DNA of 64,000 nt from Camillea tinctor. Lineage: Eukaryota; Ascomycota; Sordariomycetes; Xylariales; Xylariaceae. Position 1 is the first letter of the stretch. Each line of letters opens with the position of its first letter. The stretch is from the NCBI GenBank assembly GCA_022578605.1, contig MU394052.1, positions 806,001-870,000 on the forward strand, given 5' to 3'. The notes under the pieces were generated by a model. The model did not search any database. It saw only the letters and a program-made list of their open reading frames with translations, and was not told where the DNA came from. The position numbers were made by a program, and so were the translations under genes. Positions 1-11,666 of the stretch are shown here, one piece after another.

Positions 1-624
1 GTCTTATCTCTGCGTGTCCCTCGATTCCCTCTGCTGTATATCGGGCTCGTTACGATACTCACTCTAACCCCGCTTCTCACGAGTGCCTCCTTTTTCTTGG
101 CCGTATTTGGGCTGGTTACCAGTTGGACATATTTGCGATTCTACAAGACAATCTTCCCCGACCTCGATTCCTCACAACCGACCTCTATGCGAGGAGATGC
201 CAGCGAGACGTTTGCGTTTGCTGAGTTCTTCCCCGGGCCAGTAAAGCCGTTTGTGGCTGCTTTTACGGATCAAATATTCAACGTTCTGGTCGCTATGCGA
301 ATATGCACGCCGTTTTCTCAGGCTGATATATCTGCCGCGCAAGGCAACCCCTTCCTACAGAGGAGTGCTCCGGGAGGCGTCCGAGCCGAGGCCGAGAGAC
401 GGAGGGCATTGGCATTGAAGGTCCTCGACCAACGTCTGCATGCCGCTACTGCCAGCCCAGCCGGTCGAAGCCAGCCCCAGGTCCCGGTCCAGCCAAGTGG
501 CCCAACAATACAAACTCAACCACAACCGAATACACAGGCGGCAATGACATCACAGCCTACCAGCATACTTGGAGAAACGAATTATAACCCAGACCATGAT
601 CACATTCATAAGGGGGACTCATGA
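1..624 (+). CDS. TMEM115/DUF1751-type integral membrane protein, C-terminal part (5' truncated by window edge)
   Basis: The frame is open from the first base and ends at TGA 622-624, so only about the last 207 residues are present and the true start lies left of the window. The visible part begins with hydrophobic residues (about 1-115) typical of a transmembrane segment. Next comes the family hallmark, with RGDASETFAFAEFFP followed by PVKPFVAAFTDQIFNVLV. It ends in a hydrophilic Ser/Pro/Gln-rich cytosolic tail finishing in a His/Asp-rich NPDHDHIHKGDS. The family (human TMEM115, yeast YOL107W) is a rhomboid-like Golgi/secretory-pathway membrane protein linked to retrograde Golgi-ER traffic. 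The assignment rests on these motifs. No intron is visible in this part. Confidence 0.85.
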   Translation, partial: VLSLRVPRFPLLYIGLVTILTLTPLLTSASFFLAVFGLVTSWTYLRFYKTIFPDLDSSQPTSMRGDASETFAFAEFFPGPVKPFVAAFTDQIFNVLVAMRICTPFSQADISAAQGNPFLQRSAPGGVRAEAERRRALALKVLDQRLHAATASPAGRSQPQVPVQPSGPTIQTQPQPNTQAAMTSQPTSILGETNYNPDHDHIHKGDS

Positions 625-3600
625 TCTAGCGGCCTGAGCGCTTCTTTAAAAGTTATTCCTCGGTTCCATCACTTCGCCCCATTTTTGCCTGGAGTCTGGA
701 TTGTCTATGTATTTCTACGAGAGGCATTCTTGCGACTGGAGTTGGTTTTAGAGTGTACGGTTTACGGTGTATCGGTGCGAAAATGGATATTCAGCAACGT
801 TTGCGGTGCTATACAGATGGATGAATTGCACTACTAGTATGGACACCACCTGGATGGATGGATGGACCATCCGTTGACCTTAGTTGTCAACCTTCCCCCT
901 TTTTTTTTCTGCAATAACTTTCATGGTCACGAATATTAGGAATGAACAATATAATATTTTGATGTGCTGGTTGTTTCACATGTGTATCTTCCTGTGCCGA
1001 ACTCCTTTCCCGTCTGCTCTTCGTGTCTTCTCTCCTACTTAACTTACCTACCCAGTAACTGTACCAAATCTATGTTACACTAAGATGTTAGTTGCATTGT
1101 GCGATATTCCCCTCGAAACGAATGCTATTACATACAGATTGGAAGGACGCAATGTGCGCTCAGGCAATGATGTAATCGCGAAGAAAAACGAATTCCAAGT
1201 CTCGAGATCAATAATTGACAGCTTGCTCCGTACGTTTGACTAACATACCTGGATACCGATGTATCTTAGTTAGGCAGATCAGCCATGGCCTCAATTACGG
1301 ACATTGCAGGTTGAGGATGGATGTGGCTTATTATAAAAGACACTCGGTAATACTAGGTAGTAGCAGTGGTAAGGAATGTCCATATATAGAGGAGAGGAGA
1401 GGTGGGGATAATTATATAAGTCTTAAAGTGACAACCGATAATGGCGGTGGGTACGTCGGCCTAATAAATCGGCGCATCGTGGCTGTCGTGCTTCTTTTTT
1501 TCTTTTTTTTTTTCTTTTCTTGGAGAGAAGGAAAGAGACATAAAGAAAGAGAGGGGAGGGGGGAGGCAGCATAGAACCTCAAACAGGGACGGATTGTCTG
1601 TCTCATATCATCAATGTTCCACGGCATCTGGAGTACAACCGGATCGGCTGAGCACATGTGCACAGGTATCGCTCGAGGAGAGTTGCACGGCTGCTCTGGC
1701 GCCGGACGTGGGCAAGTGAGGCAAGCAGCCACTCACCCAGGTGAACCAGACCGCCGGTCGTGAGTCTTTTCTGAGCAAGTACTTCTTTTTCTTTCGGGTT
1801 TTAGGTAGGTTAGATAGATAGACCAAACGTGTGGTGTGTATGTGTGCCGTATGTGCGCATGGACGCTTGCTTATATGTGCTTCTTTCTTCATGTATGTAG
1901 GTTATATGTAGGTTATATGTATGTGTATACGTATAGCCTATATACTCTATATAGGTACCTAGGTAGGTTATATAAATATGTGTGCATGTGTGTGGAAGTG
2001 TGTGTCTGTGTATGCGTATGTGTATGTGAACATGTGTGAGCGTATGCTAAGTTAGTAGGTCTCACGCAATCTTCGGGAACGACATGTTTTAAATGCCCAT
2101 GCTGTTCCCTCTAAACGATTCGATCTACGCGGATCCCTGTGCGTCACACCTTTTTCTGTTGCTCAGCATCTCGGCGTCTTGACCCTCCTCCAGGTGTAAC
2201 GATCAAGAGCAACATAGTTATCTCTCACTGCTGACGACCTTCTTTTTCCCTTTCCCACGTCCCTGGCAGCCTGGCAAACCTGACAGGCCTGACCTACCTA
2301 AAACAACAAGGTGGTCGGTATCCTAACTCACACCTTTCCCTTGGTGCCGGCAAACAGGTAGTATTGCATTGCTAACCACATCGTATGTAGTCCTCGCTAT
2401 TTCCAGTAGACTATCCCCGGAACGGGATCCATCAACGGCTGTGCCGCCAGGGTCAGTACAAGGGAGATGTCAATCATCCCTTCGACCCCCAGAAAGGTGG
2501 GACTAGACACACCGTCATACCCACTCCCACTCAGCGCGAAATATCGATGAAGAAAAACAAAATAAAATAGAAACAAAAGCCCGAAGAACCAGCCCGATCG
2601 AACTTTATCCTGGGAATGAGTGGCTTTACCTCCTGCGGCTTATCCCGGTGTAAGATAGCTGCGGTACTAGTTAGAACTTGTTCGGGATTTGGCTGGTAAG
2701 GTTGTTATTCTCATCTGTTCCTTATCTCACCATCACTCTACATATTACATACTCTCTCTCTCTCGTCCCCCTCACACACGCATTTCTCCTCCGCCATGTA
2801 TATAAGTCTTTGGTTGGCGATGGGTCAAAAATGCGAAAAAAGGGCGGCGGTTGAGACAACGATAACTGCATACGTACATACATAGACATACATATATCTA
2901 CCCACATACGTACATACATACAGGCGGAATTCATACATACTCCGTACATAAGGCATATACATAAACATACATACGAACCGGGTCTTGGAGAATACAAAAG
3001 TACCCACGTACATCCTCAAATGACAAGCACACAATCAGACCAAAGACCAAACCAACATCATCATCATCGTACCTACACTCATCGTCACTGTACCAAGCCG
3101 GGGGCCGGTCAAAAGCGGATGCCCACATCAGCAGCAATGCAGGCAGGCGGACAGACAGACTGGCAGCAAGGTCGAGGGGCTCCACACACACACATATACC
3201 ACACATACACACACATAAGTCTACACACACACGCATATTACACCTGGAGGCGTCCGGGTGGTAGGGTGTGGGATCTGTATCTGGAGTGGTGTGGCACGTC
3301 AACCCGTACCGACTGCGGCTTTGACTTGGCGAATGATAGCAACGCACCAACGGCTTGCATATATGTGCGAGATGCAGCACACAGCATCCACACATCCACA
3401 CCCAAAAAATGCTTTTTTTTTTTGTTCTTTCGTACACATGTACCTCGGTATTGTTACATGGGATCAATCTAGGTTGGTTGGATCAAGTAGTATGTATAGG
3501 TAAGCTCCATACGATATGGTCCGTGGACGATGGGGTAAAGCCACTCACACCCCCTTGTGAGTGTGGATGGGAGCGTGTAAGTAAGAGTGTTCTTTTTTCT

Positions 3601-6600
3601 TTTCTTTCCTTTCCCTCTTCTTCTTCCCCTTACCCTCTTTGCTTTTTGGGCAATTTCTAACCAAAGAGGGTTCGTCTTTTCCATTCAAAATTGGGTACCC
3701 CCCCTACCTCCCTACCCCCCTACCACCCCCCCTTTTTTTTATTTATTTATTTTTCCTTTTTTTCTGGGGGCGCCTCTGAACACTCCTCACCTTATTTAGC
3801 GGCAGACCCTCGTCTACCCTCCACCTAACGCTTATGCCGGGGCAATCCCGCAGCTTTTCATATGCGCTGGTTGTTACGGGGAAAAGCCTCAACCGCCCAT
3901 GACAATCATGTTTCACACGCCATCTCACCATCCAATTGACATACCCTTGCCTGCATTGCCTGCCATCGACCATATAGTCAATCGATCAAAAAGTCGATAT
4001 TATCCCATGACAGGCCCTCGGGGTTTATTCCGCGAGCATTTAACTTCAAGCCACCAACCAAAAATACATTCTACTTAGACGAGAGAATCCCCTGTTAAGT
4101 ACGAGTATACGTATAGGTAACCAGTTCGTGGTCCCTTGTCGACATCGTCGTCGTTGCTGTCGGTTAACTTAGCGCCCGGCTCAGTTATCGCCGGTAGTGT
4201 CTGGTAGTTTGTTGCACAAAAAAGAACCATAGGCTTACATGCTATGGACTAAAAAAAAGGCTTTAGTTTCGAAAGAGGCAAAGACAAGACATCATAAACC
4301 GGGGACGGGGGAAAGACAAGAGAATAAGAAAAAAAAAGATAGACTAAAAACTCGCCGAAGGCTTAACGATGAAATACTAGACCTAGTTGTTAATGAAATT
4401 AATAAAATGGATCACCTGGGTCTATACATATAGTGTATTGTTAATGTTGGTTATCTACTACCTCGTTTCTGGTTTACCCTTTTTTCACCTACCTTTATTT
4501 GATCTATCCTATTATAGTGTTATTGTATAGGATTCGTAAGAGGTAAGCCACTGCAAGGCCCTCTTGGCCCTGAGCGAAACGTACTAACAGCCGGCAACCC
4601 CCTGACACGTGGGCTTTCTAGAAGTGTGATAGCGTGCCAAATCCACATTACCTAAAGAGGCATGATCAATATTGTTTTTTTCGTCTCGTCTGTCCCTTTT
4701 ATTTATTATTTTCAACTATTATTATTAATTTTATAATGTACTATATTTTATTTTTTACTACTACTACGCTAGTACATCTTCCCTCCCTCCCTGCTTCCCC
4801 CCCCCCCAACCTTACCCTTCCCCCAATCTCAAAAATTAGTGCCACATTGTCGGTGTTTCTTTACCTCTCGATCTTCGGGAGATGACGAGATTGGCTCTTG
4901 GCCACCTGGGATGATATTTATTATTACTACGACAACTTTAGCGGCGCAAAGAACTTTTCCTTTTTTTCTCCTCATCCTTTTCTCCTCAATCGCCCCCTCT
5001 CTCCATGTTCTACACAAGCCGTCTCACGTGTCAGCTTTATAATCGTTTCCTATTCCCCAGTTTATTTCATTCTTTTTTTCTTTTCTTTTTTTTTCGCCTC
5101 TTACTATCACTGGTTTGACAGATTGAGATTGCATTGCAGTAGTAGATGATGTGACCTGGGAATGAATGCCGGATCGCTTCCCCTGCTGCTTAATGGGGTG
5201 AAAGGGGAGGGGCCCTTTTTAAGTGCTTCATCGCCTATTGCTCCTTTTTAAGCGTCGGGGAGATCTACGTAGACACAGGAATTGTTTTTCTGTGCTCAAC
5301 TAACTGTCTTGACACAGAAAAGAAGCCCGGCAACAGCGGCTCACCTGATACGAAAGGCCCACTGACTAACGAACAGATAGCAACAACGGGTATTCAATTT
5401 ATTCTGTATTACGGAGACATGGAGATCTTGCGCACGTTCCTATTAGCAGGATCTACCCATCTATAGTGTAGGTGCGGAGCGGCAACGTCACTAGGTGAGA
5501 ACCGTCTTTCTAAAATCGGGTTGACTATAAAAAAAATCTTCTTTTCTTAGTCTTCACAAAAAAATAAAATAAAAAGCAAAAACATGTCTTTCTTGTTTGT
5601 TTTCCTTTTTTTCTTATTTGTCTAAGCTACGGATGTTATTCTGGTCCAGGCTCGTGATCGCGGTCGGGCATTTTGTTTGCCAGCCACATGCGCAAAATGC
5701 GGTGCTGATGCGTTGTCGAGTGGGTGGGTGTCTTGGGGGAATTACGTACAGTAGTGCTGGAAGGGTCTAGCTATGTTAGGTAACTGGATTTTCATACGTC
5801 GAGTCTCGTCATAGTCATAAAGCGTTTGATGAGGATAAATGCCCCGAAGGGAGATAAGCGTCCCTCAATTTCAGATGGCCTCTGCTTTTTTAGGTTCCTT
5901 TAAGGAATGATGAGGGTGTGTGGCATCACTCTGCCAAGACATGCAATATGACCGCCCACACGCCCCCCCCATCTCTCCCCCTTCCCCCCTGCCAGGGTCT
6001 GTAAGCCTACCAAACAATTCTCTTCTGGGGCACACCCAGGCAAAGCGGCGAGGTAAAAGCGAATCCGTCCGAGCCGCGACCCGGCGGAGGAGACCAAATT
6101 TGGGAGTGTTTCGGAACTTTGGTGGCAGGTTTCTCCAGGTGGCGTTAAGTACCTCGCAAGTAATTCTACCAGGAACGGGTCCTGCGAGTTTGGGTTCGAT
6201 CAAGGTTAATGTATCTAACGTGGGACCCAGCCGCACGCATCGTCTTTTCAGCCAGCCAGCCTTTTCGTATATGACTCGCCACGCCCACAATCCACCACAG
6301 AAACTTTCGAGAAGTTGGAACTTCATAACAAAAGAATTTCGAACCATAAAAAAAAAGATTACGCCCTACACTTTAGATGGTAAAAAAAAAATAAGTGTAA
6401 AACGAAAGTGTACGCTTATATAGAAACCTACAATACTTAACCTTACCTAACCTGACCTGACATCTTGCTAGAATACCTTACCTAGACACCTCTTGGCAAA
6501 AAGCTTGGGCGGTCAAGATGGATCTTCCTTTTCTGTCCGAAAGTACACTTCCAAAATCTTGGATGGTCGGGAGGAGATCGAAATCTATGGAGGCACCTAT

Positions 6601-7932
6601 GCATCCACCTTTTTTTTTTCTTGTGTCGAGTCAGAAAGGGGAGTTTCTTTTGTATGTAAAGATGAAAGGTTCATATTATGTATATACTCTATCTTATACC
6701 TCGAGTCAAGTGACTTATAAAAAGAAAGAATAGAATATGGAGTAATAAGAAATCATTTTTGGATGCATGTTGGGGTAATTATGGGCAATGGGACACAAGA
6801 AAAAAAGAAAAAGAAAAAAAAAAGGAAAAATAGAGTAATGGTGGCATGCAAGTTAGGTAGTAGGTAAGTTAAGTACATAATAATATCACCTTAGATGCAA
6901 CTGATGCATTATCAACGGGGGGGGAGGAGGCGCCGGAGTGTACACTAGAAGCGGGGGCTGTGATCGTACCTAATCGTGACGATGTCCTTTAGGCGTGTCA
7001 GGCAAAATAAAAGGGAAGGTAGCAAAGTAACAAAGTACTAAGTAGCAGCTGGGGTACGTACCTGACAGGCGCAAGGAAGGGACAACAAAATGCGGGTATG
7101 TGGGACCCACTATAAGCCGAGACCCACTCCAGTATGCGCAAAGTCTACGGAACGGGTACATGCAATCTACTTGGTGCTTCACCACATCTTGTCCCAGGAA
7201 CTCTGCCTGGTCCCTCGCTCCACAAGTCCACTTTACGCCCCTGTTGTCTTGTAGAGCTGCGCTTGTCGACGTGGGTTAGGGGAGTTGAGTTTGAGTGAGA
7301 GCATTGCCCATTCGAAATCTCCTTGGGGCGACCTTCCTCTTGTCGTCCTCCCGTCGTCTCCTCTCCACCGCCAATTCTTCCCTTCCCCCTCTCTTCTCAC
7401 CAGAGCTGCGATGTTTAGAGACTGAAGCATCACGCTTCAAACAACAAAGCTTTCATCTCATTTCGACACTTATTCCCCGCGCCTTATCCCTAGCTTTGTA
7501 GCCTTTTTGGGCTCTTACCACAAGCAGCCAACTAGCGACCTAGCAGAGGTCGTCGGCGGATAAGCTCCCAGAGCAACCTTGACGACTTGCGAGCCTGTCA
7601 TCGCCGGTCGCGACTGTTGGGCTATTCTTGTCCATCCACATCTGTCTATTCTTTTATCTGTATTTGCCATCAATTCGCACCGTAGCCGTGTTTAACTTTG
7701 TCTATCTAGCCCCTTTTGACTTTGTTTTTTTTTTTTAACCTTCCCTTTCGTCGCTGTCTTCCCGTATAACCCAAAAAAAAACTTGAGTCTCGTCTCCACA
7801 TCTCGCGAGGCTTAAGTTTTACTTACATCCGCTTTCTTTCTCTAATCGCCTTATCCCTTTACGTATAAAAGACGGCTTGGAAGCTTCTCAATCGCACTGG
7901 CCGGTTCTAGTTGACGTTGACGACTTCACATC
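625..7932. other. 7.3 kb gene-free spacer upstream of SSN6
   Basis: I see no convincing gene here. The open frames are short, overlap on both strands and fall in biased sequence. The spacer holds a GGAT run (852-865), a T-rich tract near 1493-1520, a TG/TATG-rich stretch (1830-2040), CATA/ACAC-rich stretches (2870-2970, 3183-3237), T/C-rich tracts at 3580-3770 and 4680-5100, and a C-run near 4800. One palindrome TACCTAGGTA lies at 1956-1965 and one TACTCCGTA at 2938-2946. The last 600 bases are C/T-rich and probably form the SSN6 promoter and leader. A five-codon reading frame at 7411-7425 would be an upstream ORF if transcription starts that early. Confidence 0.6.
7864..7870 (+). promoter_or_regulatory. 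TATA-like element before SSN6
   Basis: TATAAAA lies 63 bases before the proposed SSN6 start codon, after a long pyrimidine-rich region (about 7330-7860) typical of fungal core promoters. If used, the leader would be short. If transcription begins in the C/T-rich region further up, this is just leader sequence. I cannot tell which from sequence alone. Confidence 0.35.
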
Positions 7933-10900
7933 ATGGCGAACCACCACCCTTCGCCGCAGATGGCGATGCAGATGCAGCATCACGGTCCGCCTGCGCCGCC
8001 TCCCGGACCTGCCCAAGGCGGCCAATGGACGCCGTCGCGACACATTATTGCTGTCAACGAGGCCTTGTGGATGCAAATAGGTATGTCGCTCTGTGCCAAC
8101 GCTTGCTCGTGCAATTGATTAACCTGGCAAATAGGGAGTTTCTCCGAGCTGCTTGGAAATTACGATGATGCCATGGTCGCATACGAGCGCGCTCTGAGCG
8201 CGAATCCGAACTCGGTGCCTGCGATGAACGCCATTAGCTTAATCCTGCGAACTCGCGAGGACTTTCCCAAGGCGGTGGAATACCTACAAGCGATCTTGAA
8301 GATAGAAAGTACCAACGGCGAAGTCTGGGGAAGCCTTGGTATGTTCTCAGCGTAAACAACACGCATATTCCATTGTGCCACTAACCCATATCACCAGGAC
8401 ACTGCTATCTCATGATGGATGATTTGCAGCAGGCATATGCCGCCTATCAGTCGGCTCTTCTCAACCTACCAAATCCAAAGGTATGCAAGAATGCCCTTCT
8501 TCTCCCCCTCCTGGGATGATTGTGTAGATTTGCTCACGTCTGGATAGGAACCGAAGCTATGGTACGGTATTGGTATTCTATATGATCGATATGGATCTCT
8601 GGATCATGCCGAAGAGGCCTTTTCCCAGGTCATGCAGATGCAACCGGATTTTGAAAAGGCCAACGAGATTTATTTCCGCCTTGGCATAATATACAAACAA
8701 CAGTCTAATTTCGGCCAGAGTCTCGAGGTATGATTCATATATAGGCTTGCGTCCACTTCGCTATAGGACCTGTTCTAACACGACATGGTATAGTGCTTCA
8801 AGTATATCGTGAACTCGCCACCGCCGCCCTTGACCGAAGAGGATATCTGGTTTCAGATTGGGCATGTGCATGAGCAACAGAAAGACGTATGTACTATCAA
8901 GTCTCTACTCGTAGCATTCGCTAACCTCTGCGCAGTATGACAGCGCCAAAGCTGCATATGGAAGGGTGCTTGAACGCGACCCAACTCATGCAAAGGTTTT
9001 GCAGCAATTGGGTTGGCTCCATCACCAGCAAAGCAATAGCTTCCAAACCCAGGAGCGTGCTATCGAATATCTCGAAAAATCCGTGTCTTCAGGTAAGTGG
9101 CTTTGTGACTAAGACAGCTCAGCACTTCCTCGCTCCTCACTCTTCGCAGCTCACACGTGGTAGACAACAACGACGCCCAGAGTTGGTATCTCCTTGGACG
9201 CTGTTACATGTCACAGCAGAAATACCCCAAGGCTTATGAAGCTTACCAGCAGGCCGTGTACCGCGACGGCCGGAACCCTACATTCTGGTGCTCGATTGGT
9301 GTTCTATACTACCAGATTAATCAGTACCGAGATGCGCTAGATGCATACTCCCGCGCCATACGCCTGAACCCGTACATCTCCGAGGTTTGGTACGACCTAG
9401 GGACGCTTGTAAGTTTGCTTGCCTTTTCCGCTTTGCATGTAACACCAAACTGACCGCGACTTAGTATGAATCCTGCAACAACCAGATCAGTGATGCGCTC
9501 GACGCCTACCAGAGAGCAGCTGATTTGGACCCAACAAACCCACACATCAAGGCCAGGCTCCAATTATTGCGAGCTGGTCAGACTCCGGGACAAGCTGTGC
9601 CAACTGACGTGCATCCTCAGTCTTACGGCGCCCAGGGTCCACAGGCTCCTGCCTGGCCCGGCTCTGGGCCGATTCAGCAATCCGGACCCGGCACAGCTCA
9701 CCGACCTCCCGGGCCTGCTGCTGCCAACGGCTGGGGTCAGCGAACGAGTGACATAAACCCCCCTCAACCGCCAAACCCCTATGAGCAACGAGAGCCCTTT
9801 CGTGGACCCCCACCCCCTCTCCCACGCCAGCCTAGTCCTCGACAAGAAATAAGACCTTACGGAGAAGCAAGCCGGCCTGGCCCGGCACCAATTCGAAGAG
9901 GCCCTTCCCCTGGCCCAACACCACAGTATGGCCCTCCACCGCCGGGACCTCAGCAGCCTCCTCCACCTGCTCAAGGCCCACCTCGCGTCACGAATCCTAA
10001 CTATACTCCAGCACCTTCGAGTATGGCACCTACAAACGGCCCGCCTAACGGGGGGCCCCCTCCCCACCCCCTGATGCCTTACCGGGCTGGTTCCCCTCGC
10101 TCTGACTCACGGCCGATGCATGACAATCGCATGCCGTCTCCCAAGTCTGCTTACCCGCAGCACCAGCCCCCCTACGCGCATCACCCAGAGCCAGGGGTAC
10201 CCAGCGGCATAGAATCAGGCGTTCCTTTGGGCCCAAAAGGCCCGCTGGTACCTGATCTACACCGAGATGATCGCCCGCCTTCTGTAGTCTCAAAGAGAAT
10301 GCGAGAGTGGGAAGATGAGCCTTCCGCCATGAAGAAGCCTGCCAGCGAGGAGAACCGCTCCCGCATGCAAGAAATCGGCCACCGCCGGCCTTCTACCCCG
10401 CCAAGGGATCACCCGTACCGTCGTTCTCCCGATGGCCATCGTTTTGAGGAGCAGCGTCGCATGGACGAACAAAGGCGTGTTGATGACCCCCGACGTGTTG
10501 AAGAGCTTCGTCGTGCTGATGATCAGAGGCATGCTAATGAGAATTATCACCCCTCTGAAGCAGCCCATCACCCTCCGGCGCACTCTGTGCCCCCAACCCA
10601 CCTTCCTCCCATGCAGCAAGGCCCATCGCCGATGCAAGGCCTTATTCATGAAGTACCGCAACCGAGCCCTGCTTCTAAAGATTACCCACCGCCAGATGAG
10701 CGGCAAAGGCTTGAGCACCCGCCGGCTCCTGTCCCCCCTCAGATGAACGAACCGGAGCGTGCGGCTAGGAAGATGGATGTTGACGACGATTATGACGACA
10801 GCGGGGAGGAAGAGAAGAAGGTACCAGTGGGGGGACCGACATCTGGGCCTGGGTCGGTTACGGGGGAGCTGAAAACTACGACGCCAACAAGTGCTGGGAT

Positions 10901-10946
10901 AAATGGCATAATGGGGCCTGCACCTAAGGCAGAAGGCACTGCTTGA
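7933..10946 (+). CDS. SSN6: General transcriptional corepressor Ssn6/Cyc8 (TPR protein; RCM-1/SsnF type)
   Basis: Eight exons, 863 aa: 7933-8080, 8135-8338, 8398-8480, 8548-8727, 8794-8886, 8936-9092, 9164-9408, 9465-10946. All joins keep frame and use GT-AG signals. About residues 42-409 are a continuous array of tetratricopeptide repeats (for example NYDDAMVAYERALSANP, YRDALDAYSRAIRLNP, ISDALDAYQRAADLDP). The remaining 450 residues are Pro/Gln-rich and disordered, with an Arg/Asp/Glu-rich stretch near 700-730 and an acidic patch near 805-822. In the known complex, Ssn6 TPRs bind Tup1 and DNA-bound repressors, and the complex represses many promoters in the nucleus. All seven introns fall in the TPR half; the tail is one exon. 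The start is the first ATG in frame, giving the expected short Pro/Gln/Met-rich N-terminus. Confidence 0.96.
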
Positions 10947-11414
10947 TCGGATTTCATTGTTACCGCTACTACTATTACTTGAATGATTCTTGCGAGCGGG
11001 AATCAACTATGAACGCATACCCTTTTTTTTTCTTCACCATTCAGGATTGTGTTGGAATGTATAAAATGCGCGATGTAGAAATGCTTATGGTGTTTCACCG
11101 TCGGGTCAACAACCTATTGCAGTCTGTCCATCGTTTGAGTATTTACTTTTATCAGTATGATGAAAAAAAAATATTTGTGTATTTTCGAATTAAGTAACCA
11201 GTAGTAGTACTATTCTTCGTCTGTGATTATTGTATCAATTTCGAACCTCACCAACATGGACTTGGCTTTTCGTGTTTTGTGCTACAATACCTTTACCTTA
11301 GGTAGGCTGTTTACTGTTATGGAGGTTAGTACCTAGTCCCTTACATGGATCCATATTTTAATTGTTGCTCAGGTGATTTGGGGGGGGAGGGAGGAGGATG
11401 CTGCTCTACACTAG

Positions 11415-11421
11415 TGAGTCA
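11415..11421. promoter_or_regulatory. TGAGTCA bZIP (Gcn4/CPC1-type) site upstream of RPL3
   Basis: This is a perfect seven-base TGASTCA match 246 bases before the RPL3 ATG, followed directly by TGTGATC. Gcn4-type factors are known to bind this core. Whether it acts on RPL3 is unknown, and a single 7-mer can occur by chance. Confidence 0.3.
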
Positions 11422-11448
11422 TGTGATCAAAAAATTTTAAGGGAAAGT

Positions 11449-11456
11449 TTAGGGTT
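11449..11456 (+). promoter_or_regulatory. TTAGGGTT telomere-repeat-like box in the RPL3 promoter
   Basis: TTAGGGTT lies 211 bases before the RPL3 start codon. Telomere-like boxes bound by Tbf1 are an ancestral control element of fungal ribosomal protein genes, so position and sequence fit that role. Binding here is inferred. Confidence 0.5.
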
Positions 11457-11666
11457 CTAGCACCTTTTTTGGTACCCCACTTGCTGGGTTTCGGCTAATT
11501 CCCGGATTTTACACCCACCCACAATCGTTTGGTGCGAAAAGCAAAGCCCCAAACTTTTTTGCTGACCCGCGAACTTTTTTTTTTCTATATCCCTCCTTCT
11601 ATCCTCCCAACCCACCCCCAACAACCCGATTGACATCTTCTACTAACACCAGGGAATCAATCCAAG

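Larger units (their letters stand above)
10947..11666. other. SSN6 3' region and RPL3 promoter/leader
   Basis: There is no gene in this 720-base gap. The first part is AT-rich 3' sequence. The second part carries TGAGTCA (11415-11421), TTAGGGTT (11449-11456), a T-run near 11574-11584 and a C-rich leader before the RPL3 start. Confidence 0.6.

Noticed and set aside
1836..3503. Several frames of 67-178 codons in TG/CA/CATA-rich DNA
   Set aside because: Tyr/Cys/Val or His/Thr repeats are translations of microsatellite-like sequence.
5871..6423. Overlapping frames of 158 (-) and 167 (+) codons
   Set aside because: Both strands open over the same bases, no motif, no promoter or splice pattern; likely chance in GC-richer spacer.
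10290..11006. 238-codon frame antisense to the SSN6 tail
   Set aside because: Shadow of the Pro/Arg-rich coding exon; Arg-rich low-complexity product.
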